From: JAEUTH01 sp039931675 | Lineage (GTDB): Bacteria > Bacteroidota > Bacteroidia > AKYH767-A > OLB10 | Assembly (NCBI GenBank): GCA_039931675.1 | Contig: JBDTRM010000285.1 | Coordinates: forward strand, 1-64,000 | Direction of reading: 5' to 3' | DNA length: 64,000 bases | Shown: in pieces, positions 45,482 to 53,446 of the stretch | How the letters are laid out: each line of letters starts with the position of its first letter | How positions within the stretch are numbered: the first letter of the stretch is position 1 | Made by a program: the position numbers and the translations under genes | The notes under the pieces: model-generated | What the model was told of the DNA's origin: nothing | Databases searched by the model: none | The model's input: the letters and a program-made list of their open reading frames with translations, nothing else

Positions 45482-46546
45482 ATGTCAGACTTTAGAAAAA
45501 TAATTCATGTTGACATGGATGCTTTTTATGCTTCTGTAGAACAGCGTGATTTTCCTGGATTGATTGGAAAGCCTGTTATTGTTGGTTCACCTGAGGGTAG
45601 GGGAGTCGTGTTAACATGCAGTTACGAAGCGCGAAGATTTGGTGTTCATTCAGCAATGCCGGGCAGAGAAGCAAAGCGATTATGTCCCGATGGAATTTTT
45701 GTTCCTCCACGTTTCCCGGTTTACAAAGAAGTTTCGCAAAAGATCCGCGAAATTTTTTTGCGTTACACTGATCTTGTAGAACCGCTTTCGCTCGATGAAG
45801 CATATCTTGATGTAACAACAGATAAATTGAATATTGGTTCAGCAATTGAAATTGCAAAAGCTATAAGGAGCGCCATTAAAGAAGAAACAAACCTCACGGC
45901 TTCAGCAGGAGTTTCAGTAAATAAATTTGTTGCCAAGGTTGCTTCAGGAATGTTGAAGCCTGATGGCCTTACCTTTATTCCTCCTTCACGGATTGAAGCG
46001 TTCATGGAACAATTAAAGGTGAAAGATTTTCACGGTATCGGAAGAGTGACTGCTGAAAAAATGAATAAGGCAGGAATTTTTCTTGGTTTAGATTTAAAAA
46101 AACTTTCGCTTGAAGAATTGATGTTGAATTATGGAAAGTCAGGACGATTCTATTACAACATCGTTCGTGGAATTGATGACCGCCCTGTAGAGCCGCAGCG
46201 TGAAACAAAATCAATAAGTGTTGAAGATACTTTTGCAGAAGATGTGCTCGATTTGGAAATATTAGAAAAGGAATTGGAGCGTTTATCGCAATTGCTTTTT
46301 ACACGACTGCAACGCTATGAACTTTATGGCCGGACAATCACCCTCAAAATAAAATATCACGATTTCAAAAATATCTCAAGGAGCAAAACTTTTCCTGAAC
46401 ATGTAAATGATCCAAACCTGATTACAGAAACTGTTAAGTTGCTTCTTAAACAAACTGAAGCCGGTCAGAAAAAAATCCGATTGCTTGGTATCGGTGTTTC
46501 AAGTTTTGAAGATGAAAAACTGACTTCTCAACTTTCACTTTTCTGA
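45482..46546 (+). CDS. dinB: DNA polymerase IV (Y family)
   Basis: A 354-aa translesion polymerase from ATG 45482 (an upstream TTG adds 22 unlikely residues). Motifs: IIHVDMDAFYASVE with catalytic Asp, YEARRFGV, PLSLDEAYLDVT with the catalytic Asp-Glu pair, and the helix-hairpin-helix FHGIGRVTAEKM. The little-finger domain follows, ending in the beta-clamp binding sequence QLSLF at the very C-terminus. It copies past damaged bases with low fidelity, consistent with a stress neighbourhood. No LexA-like box was identified upstream. Confidence 0.95.
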   Translation: MSDFRKIIHVDMDAFYASVEQRDFPGLIGKPVIVGSPEGRGVVLTCSYEARRFGVHSAMPGREAKRLCPDGIFVPPRFPVYKEVSQKIREIFLRYTDLVEPLSLDEAYLDVTTDKLNIGSAIEIAKAIRSAIKEETNLTASAGVSVNKFVAKVASGMLKPDGLTFIPPSRIEAFMEQLKVKDFHGIGRVTAEKMNKAGIFLGLDLKKLSLEELMLNYGKSGRFYYNIVRGIDDRPVEPQRETKSISVEDTFAEDVLDLEILEKELERLSQLLFTRLQRYELYGRTITLKIKYHDFKNISRSKTFPEHVNDPNLITETVKLLLKQTEAGQKKIRLLGIGVSSFEDEKLTSQLSLF

Positions 46547-46848
46547 TAAGCATCATTCCTATTTGAAATTAAATTCATGAGAGGAAACTTTCTTTTAGAG
46601 CCTATATTAATTTCATAAAAAAACATTCTATTACCTGTCCGCACCCTTAATCCCTATAGTGAACATCGCGCGTTTCCGCCCTTTAGGGTTGGGGTGAGCG
46701 AGGCTCATAATTAATCTACTGGAAATTTACACAGGCACTTAATTTATTTATAAAAAAAAATAGCATTGAATGAGAAGCAAACAAATGTCTTATTGACGAC
46801 AAACTGTTTGCTAAAGAATCTCGTAATTTGTACAAACTGAAAATAAAA
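46547..46848. other. Intergenic region, 302 bp
   Basis: Holds a G/C-rich patch (about 46636-46705) with CCCTTTAGGGTTGGGGTGAG, similar in style to the repeat inserts at 32173, in otherwise AT-rich DNA. No gene, clear promoter or terminator was seen. Confidence 0.4.
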
Positions 46849-47490
46849 ATGAAAAATTCACTTGCAATAATAATCACTATCGTAACGCTTGCTTCATGCG
46901 GCAATGCTCAAAATAAAACGTCTCAGTTTCCGGCAGGAAACAAACAGCACAGCAGCAATCTTGCAGTTGCTGATTTTGCAGAAGGTTGTTTCTGGCACGC
47001 AGAAATTGTTTTTCAAAGTTTAGAAGGCGTTACTGATGCAGTTTCAGGATATGCCGGTGGAACAAATACAAAACCTGATTACGAAACTGTATGTAGCGGC
47101 ACAACAGGTCACGCAGAAACTGTGCAGGTTTATTATGACCCGGATAAAATTTCTTTTGAAACATTGATAAAAGCATTTTTTACAAGTGTTGATCCAACTC
47201 AATTGAACGGGCAGGGAAATGATAGAGGTACTCAATATCGCTCCATTGCATTTTATCGCAATGAAAAAGAAAAACAAATTATCGAAAATGAAATCAAACG
47301 ATTGAATCAATCAAAAAAGTATAGCGGCAAGATTGTAACCGAAGTCTTGCCATTTACTAAATTTTATCCTGCCGAAGATTATCACCAGGAGTACATACGC
47401 AACCATCCTGAAAATGGTTATGTTCAGCATGTTTCCATACCTGATTATTTAGAGTTTAGAAAAGAGTTTAACGGAAAGTTTAAGCAATGA
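46849..47490 (+). CDS. msrA: Exported peptide-methionine (S)-S-oxide reductase, second copy
   Basis: A 213-aa MsrA from ATG 46849 (a TTG seven codons upstream is possible). The lipoprotein signal MKNSLAIIITIVTLASC puts the lipid on Cys17. The active site is EGCFWHAE with catalytic Cys47; unlike the copy at 10346, the position two residues on is His, not Cys. GYAGG, GHAETVQV, GTQYRS and the C-terminal DYHQEY are present. It is diverged from the first copy, so this is not a recent duplication. Both would act outside the cytoplasm, possibly on different oxidised proteins. Confidence 0.93.
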   Translation: MKNSLAIIITIVTLASCGNAQNKTSQFPAGNKQHSSNLAVADFAEGCFWHAEIVFQSLEGVTDAVSGYAGGTNTKPDYETVCSGTTGHAETVQVYYDPDKISFETLIKAFFTSVDPTQLNGQGNDRGTQYRSIAFYRNEKEKQIIENEIKRLNQSKKYSGKIVTEVLPFTKFYPAEDYHQEYIRNHPENGYVQHVSIPDYLEFRKEFNGKFKQ

Positions 47491-47584
47491 ATTAATGATT
47501 TAGATTTTCCCGACCAACTGCCTCACATGGGCGAGATTGTATAGCGTTTATAATTACGGTATGATCACAGATGAAATCAGTTTA

Positions 47585-48568
47585 TCAGACGGCAACCATC
47601 ACCTGCTTATTATACTTATTCCTATACTCAATCGGAGTTAGCCCGGTAATTTTTTTAAACACATCTCTGAATGCTTTCGTATCAGTATATCCAACATCAT
47701 ACATCACCTCGTTAATATTTTTACGGCTGCTTTCAAAACTGCGTTTTGCGGCTTCCACTTTTACACGTTGAATGTATTCTACCACAGTGTTGTTGGTGGC
47801 TTTTTTAAACCTCCGTTCAAAGCTTCTTCTGCCAATAGAATATTTATTGGCTAACTGGTCAACGGTAATTTTATCCTGGTAATTTTTCTCAATAAAATTT
47901 TGTGCTTTTATTACAGCATCATCATTATGATTTCGCTGACCCTGGAACATCATAAATTTTGATTGACTGTCGCGGTCAATATCAATTGCAAAAAATTTAG
48001 ATGCGAGAATTGCGGTTTCACGATTGGTATATTTTTCAACTAAATATAAAAGAAGATTCCAGTAAGAATTAGCACCACCGCTTGAATAAATGCCTTGTTC
48101 TTCAGTGATAATACTGCCGTCAACCAATTCCACTTCAGGAAATGTTTCTCTGAATTCATTTGCCGAAAGCCAATGCGTGGAACATTTTTTTCCATTCAGC
48201 AAACCGGTTGATGCTAATAAGAAGGCACCGATGCAAAGTGAAGCAACCTCTGCACCTTTTTGATATTGATTCACTATCCACGGTATAAATTCCTTGTTCT
48301 GCTCAACAGCAACTTTTAAATTACCGCTCAATGCAGGAATAAAAATAAGGTCGGTTTTTTTTACATCATTCAAAAGCATATCAGGATGAACTGACAACAA
48401 ACCATTCATCAACCTGATTTCTTTTTTAAGTCCGACTAACTGAACGTTGAAAAGCTTTGGTTTTCCTGCTGACGTTAAAAATTCATTCACAGCAGTGAAC
48501 ATATAATGTGGGTCGCCTATGGCTTCCATCACAGCAGTTTCGGGAACAAGAATGGATACGGTTTTCAT
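47585..48568 (-). CDS. GlxA family transcriptional regulator
   Basis: A 327-aa AraC-type regulator. The N-terminal DJ-1/PfpI-like domain (about 1-190) includes VASLCIGAFLLASTGLLNGK, with Cys at the nucleophile-elbow position. The C-terminal AraC DNA-binding domain (about 220-320) has two helix-turn-helix units: ITVDQLANKYSIGRRSFERR and INEVMYDVGYTDTKAFRDVF. Relatives in Bacteroidota often lie beside genes for small-molecule stress. It is divergent from the collinear cluster starting at 49037, with element copy C between, so it is the best candidate regulator of that cluster. Confidence 0.92.
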   Translation of the reverse strand: MKTVSILVPETAVMEAIGDPHYMFTAVNEFLTSAGKPKLFNVQLVGLKKEIRLMNGLLSVHPDMLLNDVKKTDLIFIPALSGNLKVAVEQNKEFIPWIVNQYQKGAEVASLCIGAFLLASTGLLNGKKCSTHWLSANEFRETFPEVELVDGSIITEEQGIYSSGGANSYWNLLLYLVEKYTNRETAILASKFFAIDIDRDSQSKFMMFQGQRNHNDDAVIKAQNFIEKNYQDKITVDQLANKYSIGRRSFERRFKKATNNTVVEYIQRVKVEAAKRSFESSRKNINEVMYDVGYTDTKAFRDVFKKITGLTPIEYRNKYNKQVMVAV

Positions 48569-48692
48569 GATAGTTGTTTTATGTTTTAATTAAGATAATC
48601 CTGAAATAATTTAAAGAATGTCTGTTAAAATATTTTTTGAACGGAATAAAAAAAAATTTCTTTCAATATAACTCTGTCATTAAACCTTATTG

Positions 48693-48796
48693 ACCTTAGT
48701 AGAAAATTGGAGTTACTCTATGCCAACCTTATTACCCTTATTTATTTCGTATTAATAATAAGGTCATTTGTGTGGAGATTGCCTTTCTACTAAGGT
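48693..48796 (+). repeat. Nested inverted-repeat element, copy C
   Basis: Outer arms ACCTTAGTAGAAA (48693-48705) and TTTCTACTAAGGT (48784-48796) are perfect; a T-run follows. The inner arms (AACCTTATTACCCTTATT; AATAATAAGGT) are partly degraded. It lies in the 468-bp divergent region between the GlxA-type regulator and the gene at 49037, where a terminator role for either gene is impossible. Confidence 0.9.
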
Positions 48797-48984
48797 TTTT
48801 GTTATTCGGTACAAACTCAATTTTCCTTATGAAATAAATACTCAAATTTATTCTGCTTCACTTTAATAGTGTTTCTGTTTAAAGAATGTTTGATATTCAA
48901 CACGACAAATGTAAATAAGTAGTTTGTCGTAATCAACCCCCATAGTTGTCGTTTTTACAACTCACTGATTTCAATTTCATGTTG

Positions 48985-48992
48985 CATCTTTG
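48985..48992 (+). promoter_or_regulatory. Candidate -7 box for the 49037 cluster
   Basis: CATCTTTG differs from TAnnTTTG at the first base and is followed by CC, 44 bp before the start codon. A nearly identical box precedes the gene at 57175. Confidence 0.35.
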
Positions 48993-49036
48993 CCTTATCA
49001 ATTCAAACATTATATTCAAAGACCAAAAAATTAACG

Positions 49037-49453
49037 ATGGAAAAATATAAATTGGAAAATGACATCAAGGTTTTTTATGTTACAGCAAAATCTTTTCCCG
49101 ATGGAATTTTGGAAGCACATCAAAAACTTCATTTGCTGATTCCGTTTTCAACTGAGAGAAAATATTATGGGATTTCGCGTCCGGAAAATGGTGTTATAGT
49201 TTATAAAGCAGCCGCAGAAGAAATAATTAAAGATGAAGCAGAAAAACTTAATTGCGACATACTCATTCTTAGAAAAGGCGAATATATTTGCTTGACAGTA
49301 AACAATTATATGAATGACTTACAAAGTATTGGTACTGCATTTAAAAAACTTCTTGCACAGAAAGGATTGGACCCGCAAGGCTATTGTGTTGAATGGTATC
49401 TTAATCAAAAAGATGTGAGGTGTATGGTAAGATTAGATTCAAAGGAAAATTAA
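49037..49453 (+). CDS. GyrI-like small-molecule-binding protein
   Basis: A 138-aa cytoplasmic protein resembling the effector-binding (GyrI-like) domain found in AraC/MerR regulators, but with no DNA-binding part. Recognisable stretches are FYVTAKSFPDGILEAHQKLH, ERKYYGISRPENGVIVYKAA and a terminal QGYCVEWYLNQKDV. Free-standing forms are common in Bacteroidota beside SRPBCC and VOC genes, as here. The ligand is unknown. It is the first gene of a run of collinear genes reaching 61805. Confidence 0.7.
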   Translation: MEKYKLENDIKVFYVTAKSFPDGILEAHQKLHLLIPFSTERKYYGISRPENGVIVYKAAAEEIIKDEAEKLNCDILILRKGEYICLTVNNYMNDLQSIGTAFKKLLAQKGLDPQGYCVEWYLNQKDVRCMVRLDSKEN

Positions 49454-49473
49454 AAAATGAAATCTCGAATTCT

Positions 49474-49485
49474 CCCGATACATCG
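49474..49485. repeat. CCGAT..ATCGG leader palindrome
   Basis: CCGATACATCGG, a shorter relative of the 18-bp palindromes at 49958 and 50440, lies 25 bp before the ATG at 49511. Confidence 0.5.
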
Positions 49486-49510
49486 GAATCATAATTATAA
49501 ACTAAATAAA

Positions 49511-49939
49511 ATGGAAAATCAAACAGCAACAGCTACAATCACAGTAGAAGCAACACTAAATGCACCGGTAGAAAAAGTTTGGAAACTTTGGACTGAGCCA
49601 CAACACATCACTCAATGGAACAATGCATCTGACGATTGGCATACGCCACATGCAGAAAATGATTTACGAATTGGAGGAAAATTTACGTCACGTATGGAAG
49701 CTAAGGACGGAAGCATGGGTTTTGATTTCTGGGGCGTATATGATGACGTTAGAAAAAATGAAATCATTGAATATACCATGGGCGATGGAAGAAAAGCAAA
49801 AATCATATTTACAAACCAGGAAAATTCAACTCATGTTGATGTAACTTTTGAAGCGGAAAACGAAAACCCGGTTGAAATGCAAAGAGGTGGCTGGCAAGCT
49901 ATTCTTAACAGCTTCAAAAGATACGTAGAATCAAACTAA
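49511..49939 (+). CDS. SRPBCC (AHSA1-like) domain protein
   Basis: A 142-aa protein from ATG 49511; an ATG 18 codons upstream reads through the leader palindrome and is less likely. The START/Bet v1-like fold is shown by ITVEATLNAPVEKVWKLWTE, then HITQWNNASDDWHTP, GFDFWGVYDDVRKNEIIEYT and the terminal helix GGWQAILNSFKRYVES. These proteins bind hydrophobic ligands in a deep cavity; no function is established for this group. It sits between a GyrI-like and a VOC gene. Confidence 0.87.
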   Translation: MENQTATATITVEATLNAPVEKVWKLWTEPQHITQWNNASDDWHTPHAENDLRIGGKFTSRMEAKDGSMGFDFWGVYDDVRKNEIIEYTMGDGRKAKIIFTNQENSTHVDVTFEAENENPVEMQRGGWQAILNSFKRYVESN

Positions 49940-49957
49940 TTCAAATTTATATCTCAC

Positions 49958-49975
49958 TCCCGATAGCTATCGGGA
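49958..49975. repeat. 18-bp leader palindrome
   Basis: TCCCGATAGCTATCGGGA is a perfect palindrome 15 bp before the ATG at 49991. Confidence 0.85.
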
Positions 49976-49990
49976 TTAACAACTAATACA

Positions 49991-50428
49991 ATGGCAAGAA
50001 CAAACACTTACTTAAACTTCCCACGTAACACAGAGGAAGCATTTAATTTTTACAAATCAGTATTTGGTGGTGAATTCACCCGTGGCATTGCGCGCATGGG
50101 TGATGTTCCTCCGCAGGAAGGTATGCCGCCAATGGCTGAAGCAGACAAAAATCTCGTGATGCACATTGAGCTTCCCATAGTTGGAGGACATGTTCTGATG
50201 GCAACCGATGCACCTGAATCAATGGGATTCAATGTAAATTTTGGAAACAATATGCATATAAGTATTGAACCGGATACAAGAGAAGAAACAAAAAAACTAT
50301 TTGATGCCTTATCTGCAGGCGGCAAAGTTACTATGGAACTCCAGGATATGTTTTGGGGAGCATACTTCGGAAGCTGCACTGATAAGTACGGTGTTCAATG
50401 GATGGTGAATTGTACAACTAAAAAATAA
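49991..50428 (+). CDS. VOC family (PhnB/glyoxalase-like) protein
   Basis: A 145-aa protein of the vicinal-oxygen-chelate fold: NTYLNFPRNTEEAFNFYKSV at the start, HVLMATDAPES centrally, and FWGAYFGSCTDKYGVQWMVN at the end. The PhnB-like subgroup usually lacks one or more metal ligands; here His54-type and final Glu ligands are not obvious, so catalysis is uncertain. Likely roles are binding or modifying small molecules. Two further VOC genes follow in the cluster. Confidence 0.88.
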   Translation: MARTNTYLNFPRNTEEAFNFYKSVFGGEFTRGIARMGDVPPQEGMPPMAEADKNLVMHIELPIVGGHVLMATDAPESMGFNVNFGNNMHISIEPDTREETKKLFDALSAGGKVTMELQDMFWGAYFGSCTDKYGVQWMVNCTTKK

Positions 50429-50439
50429 ATTATTTAACC

Positions 50440-50455
50440 CCCGATAGCTATCGGG
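50440..50455. repeat. 16-bp leader palindrome
   Basis: CCCGATAGCTATCGGG lies 15 bp before the ATG at 50471, the same core and spacing as at 49958. Confidence 0.85.
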
Positions 50456-50470
50456 ATAAAAACTCACATT

Positions 50471-51292
50471 ATGACAAATCAAATTTATCCATGTTTATGG
50501 TTTGACGGCAATGCAAAAGCTGCCGCAGATTTCTATTGCTCCGTTTTTAAAAATTCAAAAATCACTTCCGAAAACCCTTTGGTAGTCATCTGGGAAATGA
50601 ACGGAGAAAAATTTATGGGACTTAACGGAGGTCCAATGTTCAAAGTCAATCCATCCATTTCTTTTTATGTGGTATGTGAAACAGAAGAAGAAACAAATTC
50701 TGTGTGGCAAAAATTAAATGAAGGCGGTTCAGTTTTAATGCCGCTCGACAAATATGACTGGAGTGAAAAGTACGGATGGGTGCAAGACCGCTTTGGAGTT
50801 TCCTGGCAAATTTCATTAGGCAAAATGAAAGATGTTGGACAGAAGTTTACACCGCTGCTTATGTTTGTTGGTGAGCAATATGGCCAGGCAGAAAAGGCGA
50901 TGAATTTTTACACATCTGTTTTTGATAACTCCTCAGTCAAAGGAATTATGCGTGGGCCTGATGGAGCTGTAATACATGCGCAGTTCAATCTCGATAGAAA
51001 TGTTTTTATGGTTATGGATAGTTCAGGCCAACACAACTTTAATTTCAACGAAGCAATTTCATTGGTGGTGAATTGTGAAACCCAGGAAGAAATAGATTTC
51101 TATTGGAACAGGCTTACTGAAGGCGGAGCTGAAAGTCAGTGCGGATGGCTGAAGGACCAGTTTGGTGTATCGTGGCAGATAGTTCCTGCAATATTGGGCA
51201 AACTGATGTCAGACCCTGAAAGATCGGGTAGAGTGGTGCAGGCATTTATGAAAATGAAAAAATTTGACATTAAAAAATTAGAGGAAGCTTGA
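50471..51292 (+). CDS. Double VOC-domain protein (PhnB / 3-demethylubiquinone methyltransferase-like)
   Basis: A 273-aa protein with two VOC modules: residues 1-120 (IYPCLWFDGNAKAAADFYCS to YGWVQDRFGVSWQISLG) and about 127-245 (TPLLMFVGEQYGQAEKAMNF to CGWLKDQFGVSWQIVPAIL). The family is often named 3-demethylubiquinone methyltransferase, but there is no methyltransferase fold here and the name should not be taken as a function. It belongs to the same collinear run and is followed by a disrupted four-helix-bundle gene. Confidence 0.88.
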   Translation: MTNQIYPCLWFDGNAKAAADFYCSVFKNSKITSENPLVVIWEMNGEKFMGLNGGPMFKVNPSISFYVVCETEEETNSVWQKLNEGGSVLMPLDKYDWSEKYGWVQDRFGVSWQISLGKMKDVGQKFTPLLMFVGEQYGQAEKAMNFYTSVFDNSSVKGIMRGPDGAVIHAQFNLDRNVFMVMDSSGQHNFNFNEAISLVVNCETQEEIDFYWNRLTEGGAESQCGWLKDQFGVSWQIVPAILGKLMSDPERSGRVVQAFMKMKKFDIKKLEEA

Positions 51293-51349
51293 AGATAGAA
51301 GTACGGAGACGGAAAAGATGCATTGCACATCATTTAAATTAAAAGAATT

Positions 51350-51715
51350 GTGAGTTTTAAATTTGAAAAGTTAATCATTTGGCAAAGGTCAATGGATTAT
51401 GCGGAAGAAATAAATTTACTCGCAACTCATTTTCTCAAAACAGAAATATTTAACCTTTCATCATAAATATGCCGGGCAGTTGATTCCATTGCACTAAATA
51501 TCGCAGAAGGGTCAATAGTGCAATCAAAAGCAGAATTTGCTAAGTTTTCAGGATACGCTGTCAGGTCATTGGCAGAAGTTGTTACATGTTTGCATAAGGC
51601 TAAAAGAAGACAGTATGTTTCGGAGGATACTTTTAATAAATTGTATAAAGATGCTTTTGATATTATGAATATGTTGATTGCCTTTCGAAATAAAGTTTTA
51701 ACGAATCATACATAA
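51350..51715 (+). pseudogene. Four-helix-bundle (S23/IVP family) gene with an in-frame stop
   Basis: From GTG 51350 the frame reads a typical S23/IVP start, VSFKFEKLIIWQRSMDYAEE, to ..KTEIFNLSS, meets TAA at 51464-51466, and continues in the same frame as RAVDSIALNIAEGSIVQSKA to ..FRNKVLTNHT. The expected residues after LSS are Gln-x-Arg-Arg, so CAA to TAA is the simplest change. Without the stop the protein would be about 121 aa, the family's normal length. Purine-rich sequence before it (51293-51320) and pyrimidine-rich sequence after it (51725-51760) are roughly complementary, as if the gene were a small inserted cassette. Confidence 0.8.
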
Positions 51716-51782
51716 AACTTTTTTCATTCTTCACTTCCGCCTTCCATCTCCCATCTTCCATCATTAAATAAAAACAAAAACA

Positions 51783-52208
51783 ATGACACTAAAATTCTCA
51801 ACTAAAATTAATGCTCCCAAAGAAAAAGTATGGGAAACCTTGTGGAATGATTCCACTTACAGGCAATGGACTGCAGCATTTACTCCCGGCTCACATGCTT
51901 TGAGCGATTGGAATGAGGGAAGTAAAATTAAATTCTTAGATGGAAAAGGCGATGGCATGTCCGGCATCATTGACAAAAAAATTCTTAATCAGCAAATGAC
52001 TTTCAAGCACCAGGGCGAAATAAAAAAAGGTGTGGAAGAAATCAAAGATTGGGGAGAAGCAACTGAAAGCTATTTCTTATCAGAAAACAATGGAGTTGTT
52101 GAATTAGATGTAGCATTAACGATGGATGCCAATGCCGACTTTGAAAATTATTTCAACGCCACGTTTCCAAATGCATTGGCACTCTTAAAACAAATTTCAG
52201 AAAATTAA
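51783..52208 (+). CDS. SRPBCC domain protein, second copy
   Basis: A 141-aa START/Bet v1-like protein: LKFSTKINAPKEKVWETLWN, YRQWTAAFTPGSHALSDWNE, VVELDVALTMDANADFENYF. It is clearly related in fold to the protein at 49511 but distant in sequence. It probably binds a hydrophobic small molecule. It is followed after 15 bp by a VOC gene, the same SRPBCC-VOC order seen at 49511-49991. Confidence 0.87.
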   Translation: MTLKFSTKINAPKEKVWETLWNDSTYRQWTAAFTPGSHALSDWNEGSKIKFLDGKGDGMSGIIDKKILNQQMTFKHQGEIKKGVEEIKDWGEATESYFLSENNGVVELDVALTMDANADFENYFNATFPNALALLKQISEN

Positions 52209-52223
52209 AATCAGAAAAATAAA

Positions 52224-52643
52224 ATGAAACAAATTAATTCATATTTGACTTTCAACGGCAACTGTCGTGAAGCCATGAACTTTTATAAAGAATGCCTGGG
52301 TGGAGAACTTACGTTGCAAACAATTGGTGAATCTCCAATGGCAGATAAGATGCCACTAAAAATGAAAGAGTGCATTTTACATTCCACTTTGATAAATGGT
52401 GAAACCGTAATTATGGCAACCGATTGCGTAAGAGAAGAAGGACTTATGAAAGGAAATTCAGTTTCCCTGTGTTTACAATGCACCAGCGAAGAAGAAATTA
52501 AAACCTGCTATGAAAAACTTTCAGCAGGAGGAAAAGCGAACCATCCATTAGAAAATACTTTCTGGGGTGCAATGTTTGGTGACCTTACTGATAGATATGG
52601 AAATTACTGGTTACTGAACTACACAAGAAATTCTAACAATTAG
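52224..52643 (+). CDS. VOC family (PhnB-like) protein, third gene
   Basis: A 139-aa VOC-fold protein with INSYLTFNGNCREAMNFYKE, CLGGELTLQTIGESP, ILHSTLINGETVIMATDC and FWGAMFGDLTDRYGNYWLLN. It is close in style to the 49991 protein. It ends the first block of the cluster; element copy D lies in the 235-bp gap that follows. Confidence 0.88.
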   Translation: MKQINSYLTFNGNCREAMNFYKECLGGELTLQTIGESPMADKMPLKMKECILHSTLINGETVIMATDCVREEGLMKGNSVSLCLQCTSEEEIKTCYEKLSAGGKANHPLENTFWGAMFGDLTDRYGNYWLLNYTRNSNN

Positions 52644-52698
52644 AAAAGAGATAAATCAATTCAAACATTATTTATCAAAATATGAAAGCATAAAAAAA

Positions 52699-52803
52699 AC
52701 CTTAGTAGAAATATACTGCCTGCAATAACAACCTTATTACCTTATTTTTCTGAGAGATAAGGTAATAAGGTTTGGGGTTTTCATCATCGTTTTCTACTAA
52801 GCT
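52699..52803 (-). repeat. Nested inverted-repeat element, copy D
   Basis: Outer arms ACCTTAGTAGAAA (52699-52711) and TTTCTACTAAGCT (52791-52803, one or two mismatches). Inner arms ACCTTATTACCTTAT (52731-52745) and ATAAGGTAATAAGGT (52757-52771) are perfect. The T-run is on the minus strand, so this copy is inverted relative to A-C. It lies between two same-strand genes. Confidence 0.92.
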
Positions 52804-52878
52804 TAAATAAGATTTAAGGTTGAAAGAATTGAAAAGAAAATTATCATGCTCATTTCATAACAATTAAATAAAGATTCC

Positions 52879-53436
52879 ATGAGAAAACTTAGTGTATTTA
52901 ATTTCGTCACATTAAATGGCTGTTACAAAACTATTGATGGTGATACCAGCTGGCACAGGCATGGCGAAGAAGAAGGTGAATTTTCTGCTAAAAATCTTCA
53001 ATCAAATAATATATTATTGTTTGGTCGTGTAACATATCAAATGATGGCAAGCTGGTGGCCCACTCCAATGGCAATACAAAATATGCCGGTAGTTGCAGAG
53101 GGAATGAACAATGCAGAAAAAATTGTTTTTTCAAGAACACTAAGGAAAGCAGAGTGGAACAATACGAAGTTGATTAAAGACAACATCGTTGAAGAAATAA
53201 AAAAATTGAAAAAGCTGCCCGGTAATAACATGACCATTTTGGGAAGCGGAAGCATCTTAACTCAATTTGCAGAAGCCGGTTTAATTGATGAATACTCTTT
53301 AATGATTGACCCTGTGGTGATAAGTAACGGCACTCCTATATTTGATGGTATATTAAAAAAGTTAGATTTGAAACTTATAGATACAAGAACATTTAAGAGC
53401 GGATGTGTGTTGGTGAATTACGTACTTGGTAATTAA
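52879..53436 (+). CDS. Dihydrofolate reductase-like (RibD C-terminal) protein
   Basis: A 185-aa protein of the RibD_C/DHFR fold: RKLSVFNFVTLNGCYKTIDG, LLFGRVTYQMMASWWPTP and MTILGSGSILTQFAEAGLID, which match the substrate and NADPH-binding strands. Free-standing members are common in stress and antibiotic clusters, with mostly unknown substrates. It has a normal length for this group and leads the second block of the collinear run. Confidence 0.9.
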   Translation: MRKLSVFNFVTLNGCYKTIDGDTSWHRHGEEEGEFSAKNLQSNNILLFGRVTYQMMASWWPTPMAIQNMPVVAEGMNNAEKIVFSRTLRKAEWNNTKLIKDNIVEEIKKLKKLPGNNMTILGSGSILTQFAEAGLIDEYSLMIDPVVISNGTPIFDGILKKLDLKLIDTRTFKSGCVLVNYVLGN

Positions 53437-53446
53437 AATTTAAAAC

